Shown here piece by piece: positions 42,515-53,336 of a stretch of DNA of 64,000 nucleotides. Origin of the DNA: Glandiceps talaboti (taxonomy: Eukaryota; Hemichordata; Enteropneusta; Spengelidae); NCBI RefSeq assembly GCF_964340395.1, contig NC_135558.1, positions 21,218,871 through 21,282,870 of the forward strand. The letters are read 5' to 3'. A program made the position numbers and the translations under genes. Under the pieces are notes generated by a model that saw only the letters and a program-made list of their open reading frames with translations, made no database searches and had not been told where the DNA came from. Positions within the stretch are counted from its first letter, which is position 1. Each line of letters starts with the position of its first letter.

Positions 42515-42610
42515 AGACTGTACAGATACGTCGTGACGTTTCGCCCTCACCGGTCTTCTAGGGGTTGGCCGATGTTTGAGGGCGCCCCGTCACGGCGTAC
42601 CTTACAGACT
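42515..42610. other. GC-rich ~96-nt hairpin
   Basis: AGACTGTACAGATACGTCGT then GACGTTTCGCCCTCA pairs with its inverted partner TGAGGGCGCCCCGTCACGGC then GTACCTTACAGACT. There are about seven mismatches over 36 bp and a ~24-nt loop. It stands out by GC content from an AT-rich neighbourhood. It could be a foldback element or a structured RNA. Confidence 0.7.
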
Positions 42611-43630
42611 ACGACACACTCTGTGAGCGGTATTAAAATTGGTAATTAATGGTTGTCGAGAGATATTGTTTGGGCAGTTCAGAGTATTCATCTGATGTTT
42701 TCAACATAATGTGAACATATTCGAGTACATTGTTGAATTAGCATTTGTAAAAGAGAAGGTGAAATTATACATTGCAAATATATATTGCAATTAAAAACAG
42801 ATGACGGATCTTTGGATCTAAATGTGAATGTGAATAAAACAAATATTTAGGCTCTACCTGGCCTGTACTTGTGTTTTAGTGTACCGACTGGTTGGATGAT
42901 TGCTAAAGGTAAAAGGAGTTAATACCTCGGCCTTCTCTTTGACTTTAATTATACATTCACTTATCGATATTTAGAATAAATAATAAATGTTAATGTTTTT
43001 GATATTTTATTAACTGGACAAATTCTAGTTCTAGTATACATGTGGCCATTTAGTATCAGTAGTTCAAACATGTTAGATTTACAAAATAACACATTTTTAA
43101 ACCATTATGATAATGGATTAAAAATGGTCATTTTGCTCAATTTCCTGCCCAGTACCTTTGGCGAGTATGTTTTACGACATCCTAGATGCAGTACTGTAGT
43201 GGTTTGCTACATTGCTGTCAGTCCTACGCTCGATCTAAGAGAGCCTTCAGTATTAGCAAGGGGAGGGGGGGGGGTGGTGGTGGTCACATTTTACAAACCT
43301 GCATGTTCTTGGGGAGGGTCATTTTTTGCATTTATGTTTGGGTGAGGGTCATATTTACAATCCTTAGTTTTGTGACCAAATTGAAGATTAAATGATTGTC
43401 AATTTGTTTTGTTTTGAGATGTAAAAGTGAAATGAGCACTCAACATTTATTTTTACGAGTACTTTACATGCCAAAGTACAAATACATATATTGAAAGTTT
43501 AATATAACGATACATTTTATTCAGTGTACCATCTCACCTTTAATCACTCACACTGTCTGTGAATGTTGTTGTTATAATATCTACATATAATTAACAGCTA
43601 TAGTAACTGGTTTATCACTCTTTTATTGAA
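42611..43630. other. Intergenic: no gene identified
   Basis: AT-rich, with a G/GGT-rich stretch at 43258-43285. Overlapping ORFs there are not protein-like. Confidence 0.5.
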
Positions 43631-43639
43631 GAAATATAT

Positions 43640-43678
43640 GTATAGCCTTTCAAATGATGATAATGGCGATGGTAGCAG

Positions 43679-43715
<37 letters not shown>

Positions 43716-43870
43716 ATTTTGAATGTCATAGAGAACACTGACAGTGATACATGTCCTGACTCAAGTAGTGACAGTGAGTCAGATGAGAATAGCACTGATA
43801 ATGGCAATACTGAAGGTGAGGTGATGATGATGATGATGATGACAATGATATCGGGGAACGTTTATAAGTG
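43640..43870 (+). other. Acidic ORF over a (GAT)n repeat, coding status uncertain
   Basis: From 43638 a plus-strand frame reads SLSNDDNGDGSS, a run of 12 Asp, then DILNVIENTDSDTCPDSSSD and SESDENSTDNGNTEG, up to a possible donor GTGAGG at 43815. Outside the repeat the Ser/Asp/Glu bias looks like a real acidic linker. A later frame (43882-43948: AEYAKHGKHVFDTKYFVYDY) lies between an AG and a GTAACT. These could be two exons of an unknown gene or a remnant. No family is recognised. Confidence 0.25.
43681..43715. repeat. (GAT)n trinucleotide repeat
   Basis: Twelve GAT units; a second short (GAT)n follows at 43820-43842. Confidence 0.97.
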
Positions 43871-44267
43871 ACCAGACCAGGCAGAGTATGCAAAGCATGG
43901 AAAGCATGTTTTCGATACTAAATATTTTGTGTATGATTACATGAGAAAGGTAACTAGCCAGTCTTTTACTGTTTGTCACTTGATATGTACAAATATTGCA
44001 TTCTAATACAGGGTCAAGACTCAAAAGTATTTAATTAGTATGTATACATATAATGGGAATAGTGATTAACGTTCAGTGTATGCAATTGTCATGGGGAGGG
44101 TCATGTTTTACTTAACAGACCATGTGTGATTTCCTTTGGCCCTCCCCCTGTAAATACTGCAGGCTCCATAAATCTCCAAAGATCCATCTTGTGTACACTC
44201 CTAAATGTGTTCAGCATCCTGAACACATATTCAAACCACAGGACACTTAGATTAAGTTAGTTATGTT

Positions 44268-44392
44268 TACGAAAACAAACAAACAAACAAACAAACACAC
44301 AAACAAACAACCAAACAAACAAACAAAAAATAACCAAACTATAAATAACTAAATAAATAAATGAATAAATAAATAAATGAATACTGACAAGC
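44268..44392. repeat. (AAAC)n followed by (AAAT)n
   Basis: About 12 CAAA units with two substitutions, then AAAT/GAAT units. It marks the left flank of the large 60-bp array. Confidence 0.95.
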
Positions 44393-44489
44393 ATCAACAA
44401 GAGAGAAGTTACAAATCATCATCATCATCAACAGCAACAAGAACGGCTATATGTTTTCCTATATGCGGAGTGGTATCCATAATAAAATG

Positions 44490-47400
44490 TAGATGACGAA
44501 TAGTTGAGGACTTGGTATGATAGATTGCAATGGTATACATAATACAATGTAGGTGACCAATAGTTGAGGACTTGATAGGATAGATTGCAAAGGTATTCAT
44601 AATACAATATAGGTGACCAATAGTTGAGGACTTGATAGGATAGATTGCAAAGGTATTCATAATACAATGTTGGGGACCAATAGCTGAGGACTTGGTAGGA
44701 TAAACTGCAAATTTGTATACACAATACTACATATATGTAGGTGACCAATAGTTGAGGATTCAGTATCGGAGATGGCAAAGGTATTTATAATACAATGTAG
44801 GTGACCAATAGTTAAGGACTTTGAATGATAGATCGCAATGGTATTCATAATACAATGTAAGTGACCAATAGTTAAGGACTTGGTAGGATAGATGGCAATG
44901 GTATTCATAATACAATGTAGTGGACCAATAGTTAAGGACTTTGAATGATAGATCGCAATGGTATTCATAATACAATGTAAGTGACCAATAGTTAAGGACT
45001 TGGTAGGATAGATGGCAAAGGTATTTATAATACAATGTAGGTGACCAATAGTTAAGGACTTTGAATGATAGATCGCAATGGTATTCATAATACAATGTAA
45101 GTGACCAATAGTTAAGGACTTGGTATGATAGATGGCAATGGTATTGATAATGTAATTGCAAAGGTAGACATAATACAATGTAGGTGACCAATGGTTGAGG
45201 AGTCAGTATGAGAGATGGCAAAGGTATAAATAATACAATGTAGGTGACCAATGGTTGAGGACTTGGTAGGATAGATTGCAAAGGTATACATAATACAATG
45301 TAGGTGACAAATAGTTGAGGACTTGGTACGATAGATTGCAATGGTATACATAATACAACATAGGGGACCAATAGCTGAGGACTTGGTATGAAAGATTGCA
45401 ATGGTATACATAATACAATGTAGGTGACCAATAGTTGATGACTTGGTAGGATAGATTGCAAAGTTATACATAATATAATGTAGTTGACCAAAAGTTGAGG
45501 ACTTTGTTGATATATTGCATATATATGTAGGTGACCAGGATTCAGTATGAGAAATGGCAATGGTATTCATAATGTAATGTAAGTGACCAATAGTTGAGGA
45601 CTTGGTAGGATAGATTGCCAAGGTATACACAATACTACATATATGTAGGTGACCAATAGTTGAGGATTCAGTATTAGAGATGGCAAAGGTATTTATAATA
45701 CAGTTTAGGTGACCAATAGTTGAGGATTTGCTAGGATAGATTGCAATGGTATACATAAAGCAATGTGGTTGTCCAATAGTTGAGGAGTCAGTGTGACAGA
45801 TTGCAATGGTATACATGATACAATGTAGGTGACCAATAGTTGAGAACTTGGTATGAGAGATGGCAATGGTATCCATAATACAATGGAGGTAACTCGGTAT
45901 GAGGGATGGCAATGGTATACATAATACAATGTAGGTGACCAATAGTTAAGGACTTGGTATGATAGATTGCAATGGTATTCATAATACAATGTAGTGGACC
46001 AAAGGTTGAGGACTTTGTATGATAGATTGCAATGGTATACATAATACAATGTCGGTGACCAATAGTTAAGGACTTGGTATGATAGATTGCAATGGTATTC
46101 ATAATACAATGTAGTGGACCAAAGGTTGAGGACTTTGTATGATAGATTGCAATGGTATACATAATACAATGTAAGTGACCAATAGTTAAGGACTTGGTAT
46201 GATAGATGGCAATGGTATTGATAATGTAATTGCAAAGGTAGACATAATACAATGTTGGTGACAATAGTTGAGGAGTCAGTATGAGAGATGGGAATGGTAT
46301 ACATAATACAGTGTAGGTGACCAATAGATGATGACTTGGTAGGATAGATTGCAAAGTTATACATAATATAATGTAGTTGACCAATAGATGATGACTTGGT
46401 AGGATAGATTGCAATGGTATACATAATACAATGTAGGTGACCATTAGTTGAGGACTTGGTAGGATAGATTGCAATGGTATACATAATACAATGTAGGTGA
46501 CCATTAGTTGAGGACTTGGTAGGATAGATTGCAATGGTATACATAATACAGTGTAGGTGACCAATAGATGATGACTTGGTAGGATAGATTGCAATGGTAT
46601 ACATAATACAATGTAGGTGACCATTAGTTGAGGACTTGGTAGGATAGATTGCAATGGTATACATAATACAGTGTAGGTGACCAATAGATGATGACTTGGT
46701 AGGATAGATTGCAATGGTATACATAATACAATGTAGGTGACCATTAGTTGAGGACTTGGTAGGATAGATTGCAATGGTATTCATAATACAATGTTGGTGA
46801 CAATAGTTGAGGACTTTGTATGATAGATTGGAATGGTATACATAATACAATGTCGGTGACCAATAGTTGAGGACTTTGTATGATATATTGCAAAGTTATA
46901 CATAATATAATGTAGTTGACCAAAAGTTGAGGACTTTGTATGATATATTGCATATATATGTAGGTGACCAGGATTCAGTATGAGAAATGGCAATGGTATT
47001 CATAATGTAATGTAAGTGACCAATAGTTGAGGACTTGCTAGGATAGATTGCAATGGTATTCATAATGTAATGTAAGTGACCAATAGTTGAGGACTTGGTA
47101 GGAGAGATTGTAATGGTATACATAATACAATGTAGGTGACCAATAGTTGAGGACTTGGCAAGATAGATTGCAATGGTATACATAGTACAATGTAGGTGAC
47201 CAATAATTGAGGACTTGGTAGGATAGATTACAATGGTATACATAATGTAGGTGTCCAATAGTTCAGGTCTTGGTAGGATAGATTGCAAAGGTATACATAA
47301 TACAATGTAGGTGACCATTAGTTAAGGAGTCGGTGTGATAGATTGTAATGGTATACATAATACAATGTAGGTGACCAATAGTTGAGGACGTGGTAGGATA

Positions 47401-48150
47401 GATTGCAATGGTATTTATAATACAATGTAGGTGACCAATAATTGATGACTTGGTAGGAGAGATTGTAATGGTATACATAATACAATGTAGGTGACCAATA
47501 GTTGAGGACTTGGTATAATAGATTGCAATGGTATTCATAATACAATGTAGGTGACCAATAGTTGAGGACTTGGTATAATAGATTGCAATGGTATACATAA
47601 TACAATGTAGGTGACCAGGATTTAGTATGAGAGATGGCAATGGTATTTATAATACAATGTAGGTGACCAATAATTGATGACTTGGTAGGAGAGATTGTAA
47701 TGGTATACATAATACAATGTAGGTGACCAATAGTTGAGGACTTGGTATAATAGATTGCAATGGTATTCATAATACAATGTAGGTGACCAATAGTTGAGGA
47801 CTTGGTATGGTAGATTGCAAAGGTATACACAATACTACATAATGTAGGTGACCAGGATTTAGTATGAGAGATGGCAATGGTATTTATAATACAATGTAGG
47901 TGACCAATAATTGATGACTTGGTAGGAGAGATTGTAATGGTATACATAATACATTGTAGGTGACCAATAGTTGAGGAGTCGGTGTGATAGATTGCAATGG
48001 TATATATAATACAGTATAGGTGACCAATAGTTGCGGAATTGGTCGGACAGATGGCAATGGTATACATAATACAATGTAGGGGACCAATAGTTGAGGACTT
48101 GGTAGGATAGATTGCAAAGGTATACATAATACAATGTAGGTGACAATAAT
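44490..48150. repeat. 60-bp satellite array, about 60 units (3.7 kb)
   Basis: Consensus: GATAGATTGCAATGGTATAC then ATAATACAATGTAGGTGACC and AATAGTTGAGGACTTGGTAG. The period is 60 bp, so all three minus frames stay open for up to 381 codons (YHTKSSTIGHLHCIMYTIAI and its shifted versions); I regard these as artefacts. Shortened junction units (GTGACCAGGATT(C/T)AGTATGAGA) recur near 45,535, 46,970, 47,615 and 47,850. Alternating 'ATAGATGATG' and 'ATTAGTTGAGG' types at 46.32-46.8 kb show higher-order duplication. Confidence 0.97.
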
Positions 48151-48801
48151 ATCAAAAAATTTTAAATAGTCACACAGAACAAATCAAGGACAAACAAACA
48201 TGATAGACATCCATCTGTTCATCATATTACACATATAAGGTACATAATTCATCTGTTTAAAGTTTGATAGAGCGACATTTAATACATTAGAGTACAACAC
48301 TTGTTTTACCGATATCAGCTAATGACAATGAAGAATCCATTTGTGCACAGTGTAATAGAGTACAACAATTGTAGCACGTACAGAAATCAGAAATCATCAA
48401 GAAACATTACACAATCACTAGCCTATACTGTTCTTTAATATAGCACAACTGCTTGACCTGTAGGAAATGTTTTGTTAGTTTATACACATTATATTACAAT
48501 GTAGCATTGTACAATGTACTACTACTACTACAATGTACTACTACTAGCACTGCATAATTCCGGCCACCTGGCCAAACACATAAAGTAATTTCATGCAATA
48601 TCAGTTTTACGCTAGAATGATGCAAAGCTAGCTTGAGTGAGGCCTTGTAAGTTGTACAGATGGTCCATCCCAATGTCGTGTGAACAGGTCGATATTTTTG
48701 CTGAGCTCTAGACTAACATAGTGAGACTGTCACCATGTAACCACTGACAAGTATGAAGTTAGAAACTCAATAGACTATAAAACATGTAAAATCAAACTTA
48801 C
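48151..48801. other. Between the satellite and the unidentified exon
   Basis: Mostly AT-rich. (ACT)n is near 48520-48545. One minus-strand open frame of interest, about 48505-48717, is described with the neighbouring exon. Confidence 0.4.
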
Positions 48802-48950
48802 CGATCAATCAAGATCTCTTGCTGAGGATCAGAACCCAGGATATCGAAGGAAGTAAGTTCAACACTGTCGAGAGCAATAAGCGCACACATACAGGTACAT
48901 TCACTGCCACCATTGCTGAAGACGTTTGCTAACAACGCAACATAATCCAT
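48802..48950 (-). CDS. Unidentified first coding exon
   Basis: The ATG at 48950 opens 49 codons plus 2 nt to a strong donor GTAAGTTT at 48801. The peptide begins MDYVALLANVFSNGGSECTC and ends ...FDILGSDPQQEILID; it is balanced, soluble and protein-like. In-frame stops lie directly upstream, and a CTAAAAG acceptor 3 nt before the ATG is possible. An open frame of the matching phase (RAQQKYRPVHTTLGW...) starts after TCTAG at 48717 and runs about 70 codons, ending in low complexity. That is a weak candidate for exon 2 with an 84-nt intron. The phase does not fit SLC44 exon 2, so this would be a separate gene transcribed into the satellite. Family unknown. Confidence 0.42.
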
Positions 48951-49004
48951 CCCCTTTTAGCTTCATTTCCATTAACATCCAGGTACCTTTCCGTAAAGGT
49001 GTAT

Positions 49005-49330
49005 TGGTCTGATGTAGTTGTCGTCTGATGTAGTTGTCGTCGATTGGTCTGATGCAGTTGTCGTCAAGTGGTCTGATGTAATCGTCATCAAATAGTCTGA
49101 TGTAGTTGTCGTCGATTGGTCTGATGCAGTTGTCGTCAAGTGGTCTGATGTAATCGTCATCAAATAGTCTGATGTAGTTGTCGTCGATTGGGCTGATGCA
49201 GTTGTCGTCAAGTGGTCTGATGTAATCGTCATCAAATAGTCTGATGTAGTTGTCGTCGATTGGTCTGATGCAGTTGTCGTCAAGTGGTCTGACGGAGTTG
49301 TCGTCAAGTGGTCTGACGGAGTTGCCATCA
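49005..49330. repeat. 24-bp minisatellite organised in 72-bp higher-order units
   Basis: Three 24-bp subunits recur in order: TCTGATGTAGTTGTCGTCGA, TCTGATGCAGTTGTCGTCAA and TCTGATGTAATCGTCATCAA (each plus 4 nt). The triplet repeats with 72-bp spacing about three times, with simpler GACGGAGTTGTCGTCAAG units at the right. On the minus strand it reads as Ser/Thr-rich octapeptides (SDHLTTTA, SDQSTTTT, SDYLMTIT) for 119 codons. A mucin-like exon cannot be excluded, but no splice context supports it. Confidence 0.9.
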
Positions 49331-49489
49331 AATCTATGTGATTAATCTAAGATTGAATGTTGCCAAAATTGCGTTGAAATGTAATCAAGTGGTCAGCCAT
49401 TGTTATATCGCTACCTACCGACACATTTATGCACCCCAAAATACACACACACTTCACTATGCCTATAACATTACTGAACAAATTTTGTT

Positions 49490-50110
49490 TGTGATAATAA
49501 TAATAATAACAACAAGACCAACACAAACAAAAACTTTATTTTTTTCAACAACAATAAATAATTACAATACAAATTAATAAATAATATAATTTTACAAACT
49601 TACAAACATAAACTTTATAGGGCATATGGACTTTGTTATGTATACATGTAGAACATTACATTGAAATTGAAGTATGCAGTCTTAAGATATAGCCTAATTA
49701 CTGAAAATCATTAATTATGCAAATTAGACATTAACACTGTAAGGTATATCAAAAAACTTTATAGAACATATGCACTTTGTTATATTTAATAAATATACTA
49801 AATTAGATTGAAATTGAAGTATGCAGTCTTGAGATATTGCTTAATTAATTGATTGTATTGATATACAAATTACTCTACTTAACATGAACAGATCTCTCTC
49901 AAACACTAATCAGGTCTAGCCATCACCCCAAACACTATACGTACCAAATTTCAGTACAATTGAGCCAACCATTTTTAAGAAAATGATGACACAGGCACAC
50001 ACACACACACAGACACAGACACACAGACATACACACATACACACACACACACACAGACAGACACATACAGACATCTCCCTTTAAAAACTACTAGTAATTA
50101 TGAGAATCAA
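49490..50110. repeat. Decayed dispersed repeat with duplicated block and CA-rich tail
   Basis: Two diverged copies of 'AACTTTATAG(G/A)(G/A)CATATG(G/C)ACTTTGTTAT...ATTGAAATTGAAGTATGCAGTCTT' lie at about 49610-49685 and 49757-49830. They are followed by a block around 'GTACCAAATTTCAGTACAATTGAGCC', an (AC)n tract (49995-50070) and TAATTATGAG. It resembles the end of the element near 15.6 kb. Confidence 0.45.
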
Positions 50111-50749
50111 CCCTTTAATTAGTATCATCTCAAAATGATGTCATTATGTTCCTAAATCAGTATTGTTGACAATTTACAATTACCTTATTTTACCATATCT
50201 ATCATGCTGCATAGAAATCTGGGGTCATATATAAGAATCAACTTTGAAACAGTATAAAACAGTGTTCATGTTCACCATGAATTGTTTTGAAACCAGAGAG
50301 GCTCATGTGCATAAACTTATAAATATGATTTGCATAAAAATAACAATTAGATTTCTCAGGAAAGTTACAATTAATAAAGCAACATAATACAATGCAATAC
50401 AATTCAAAACATTATGCAAAAGATATAAATTCTTATAATACATTCACAAGTACTTGATATTTGCTCTGCAATACTGAAAACATTATTGCAAACCTACTGA
50501 AGATAATAATAACAGAGCCTCATGTATTTTTTATTAAACCCATCCTTTACATTTTTTTTTCATAACCCATCATTTTACAGTCATAACTGTCAATGAAACA
50601 TTATACAAATTGAGGTTGAGTGTAAATTAACAAACAAACAAACACACACACACATACATTTATCTATTATCTTTGTTCTTGTTTTTGTATGTTTTTGACC
50701 ATAGATCATGTATTTCTTACATTTCATTTAATATCAAATAAAATATACA

Positions 50750-50932
50750 AAACTATACAATACTATTATACTATACTATATACTATACAAAACTATACAA
50801 TACTATTATACTATACTATATACTATACAATGCTATACTATACATACATACATACATACATACATACATACATACGTGCGTACATACATACATACATACA
50901 TACATACATACATACATACATACAAACAAACA
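50750..50932. repeat. ACTAT/ATACT repeats and (CATA)n
   Basis: A 40-bp direct duplication (AAAACTATACAATACTATTA...) is followed by about 22 CATA units with one CGTG interruption. Confidence 0.95.
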
Positions 50933-51540
50933 AAACCAATTTTTTTATTTTGAAATTTAATTTTCTCATAACATTTTTTCAAAAGTAAAAGGTAACAATT
51001 GCTGGAGATTTTGGACTAAAGAATGCAGTTGCTTTCTGGTGCTATTTTAACATGTAAAGGTTTCCCCCTTGCATCTATACAAATTTTTGAAATTCTAGAA
51101 AGCAAACTAAAAGAGTGCTATATCTGGGGTTATTAGCTCTACTGATAAGGTTCAGTAGTGCTATAGGTATGATGTGGTGTCGTCTGTCCAAGTGTCTAAG
51201 ATGCCATTGTAATCTACATGTAGGGGTAAAGAGACAACTGGGCTAACAAACAGCCTAGCCTACCAGACCCAGAAAATGGTGATAAATATGAGAAATTAAG
51301 AACTAAACCAAACAATTACTTCACATCACAGAAAAATGAGCATAATGCTAAATATCTATTTCTGAAGATCAACCAAGAGCCGAGGGAAACTTACAGCAAA
51401 GTTATACATCTAGATTGACAGAAAAATCACTGATATGTGAATGTGGAGCAACATATGTGACAATAGGATATCAGATCACATTATCCAAACAATATATTAT
51501 AAACCAGGCTCTGTTACGAAAAACTTTTAAAAAATGAATG

Positions 51541-51602
51541 GGTTCAAACTCCGACTGTAGTGGCACGAGGCAAATGGCTTAACCACTCTGCCTCCGACAA
51601 CC
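51541..51602 (-). repeat. tRNA-like SINE head
   Basis: Read on the minus strand: GTCGGAGGCAGAGTGGTTAA then GCC...CGTGCCACTACAGTCGGAG and TTTGAACCC. GGCAGAGTGG fits a pol III A box and GTTTGAACCC a B box, about 33 nt apart, as in tRNA-Ser/Leu-derived SINEs. The anticodon arm is not convincing, so it is not called a functional tRNA. Confidence 0.5.
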
Positions 51603-51657
51603 CTTATTTCTGACTAAGTTTTTTACACACCCACACACATCCAAAATAGCGTAAGAA

Positions 51658-51945
51658 TTCTATGGATGCAAATTCACCAACAAAGGACTGAAACCAGCAC
51701 CAGAAAAAGTGAAAGCAGTGAAAGAAAGCAAACCAACAGATCCAAAGATTTCCTTGGTATGACAGCTAGACTGCCTATCAAATTCATACTGAAATACACA
51801 GCACTGATGTCACCGCCACTGAGAGAACTTACAAGAAAAGACACTAAGTTCAAATGTGGATAAAAAGAAGAGGCAACATTTAACAGGCTGAAAGACAGCA
51901 TACCAAATATGAGAACAAATTACATGCATCTTCAAGACTTCTAGA
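51658..51945 (+). pseudogene. Ty3/Gypsy-type retrotransposon pol remnant
   Basis: Frame 1 (51658-51759) reads FYGCKFTNKGLKP..PEKV.A, and frame 3 (from about 51744) KDFLGMTARL...PLRELTRKDTKF. After a stop at 51861 comes KEEATFNRLKDSI. These match, in order, the reverse-transcriptase tail to RNase H connection of Gypsy elements (G..PDPEKV, FLGM..Y, APLREL..KD, F..LK). A frame change and a stop make it inactive. No LTRs or integrase were recognised. Confidence 0.7.
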
Positions 51946-52814
51946 ATTCTGCGAAGATGAGTAAAATTTAATAAAGAACATGTGCCATAAAGCTGCCAAA
52001 AAGCTTTTATCAGTAAACAAATTTTGGAAAGTAAGATTTTTGAAAATCTCAAATTCAGAATCAGATTGATCCATTTTGTCAACATGTACTTTAATGAAGA
52101 AATGACATCACAGAGAAATACTCAACTGAATCTTAGAATAAATATTTCCTGAGTGGCTATTGATTATGTACTTCCAAATTATACCACAAACACGTCGACT
52201 GGCCAGTCTTTCCATTTATTCATACAAACATACCACTTCATTATACATTACCTAGTGTACACGCCCCCCCCCCCCACTAATTTCAATAACTCTATCATAC
52301 AAAGTACAGTCATCAATATAATTCTCAGGTTTAAAATAGATTGCTAGGAATTTCATATCTTCAGCACTGTAAATATGAACATGATCATATATCAAAAGAT
52401 TAAAACCAATTTATAATGTTGACAAATGTATATCTGATTCTGAATCACATGAATGAACTCAAATGAATACATTAAAGTGGCCATATGGATGAGGATTTGG
52501 AATTCACTTTGGATTTTTAATTTATAAACAAGTGAAACCAGTTTATGATGATGAAAAATAATCCTCACACGAGAAACTGAGTGAAAAAGATGTTACTCCT
52601 GACCTTGCCACAGAGCTACTCAGAGGAGAGGAGTGCTTTTGATTTGTAAATAGGGACATATTTATCTTACTGTATAGAGATATGGGGAAATACCTATTAG
52701 ACAATGCAGGCGTAATTATTTGTACTATGACATTGTGCTTCATGCAAGTTTTTTTTTATTTTTAAAAATAAAAATAAAAAGATTTAATAAAGATTTAATC
52801 CATTCCTGCAAAGT

Positions 52815-53336
52815 GTAGTATCTTCCGCATCAACAGTGTTTGATATTTCACTGTGGCCAAGAGATGAAAGAGATCAATTGATTGTTCATGGTAGTGATGA
52901 ACTACAACAGTTTATTCAACACTTTTCAATTCCCTTAAGGAATAATGACTTTGACATTGTAAGTTGTCAGGACAAGGAATTGAAATCCTTCAGCAGTAAA
53001 ACTGCTCCAGCTAATATCAGAAATAAACCTCAGAGAGAGTTGTGGCCTTTCCTCTTCTTCCATCATAAAGCAAGATTTCATAACATCTTGAATGGTGGCA
53101 GAAATATTATTATTAAATATTTAGCCCTTTGAACTGCATGCTATGAAAGGGGACCATGCATGAACATAATAAAATCTGACTGGAGATCTAGTCTTGATAA
53201 GAAACACTTAATATGCTAATGCAAATACCCTTATATCGCCCTGCCAGCTATTCATCTGTTTGAGCCAGCCCAAGCAACTAAACACTGGTTGACAAAAGGA
53301 CAGAGGTCAAGACGACCAACACTGATGCACAATTAA
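52815..53336 (+). pseudogene. hAT-type transposase C-terminal relic (ZNF862/KIAA1586-like)
   Basis: One frame (to 53132) reads ASTVFDISLWPRDERDQ..., with HGSDELQQFIQHFS and later RELWPFLFF. After a frame change comes TACYERGPCMNIIKSDWRSS (about 53118-53195), a stop, then KYPYIALPAIHLFEPAQATK and HW....GQRSRRP to 53336. The CERGFS.MN.IKSDWR block followed by FDP..A...W....RRP is the hAT dimerisation region as kept in domesticated proteins such as ZNF862 and KIAA1586. At least one frameshift and one stop show it is not functional. Confidence 0.7.

Noticed and set aside
45705-46850. Minus-strand open frame of 381 codons and its overlapping neighbours
   Set aside because: They arise because the 60-bp satellite period is a multiple of three and the consensus lacks stops; all frames are open and the peptide is only the repeat.
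48802-48950. Upstream alternative first exon of the SLC44-like gene
   Set aside because: Its donor leaves phase 2, and joining it to exon 2 gives an immediate stop.
51541-51602. Functional tRNA-Ser/Leu gene
   Set aside because: A- and B-box-like sequences are present, but a proper anticodon arm and acceptor stem are not; SINE head preferred.
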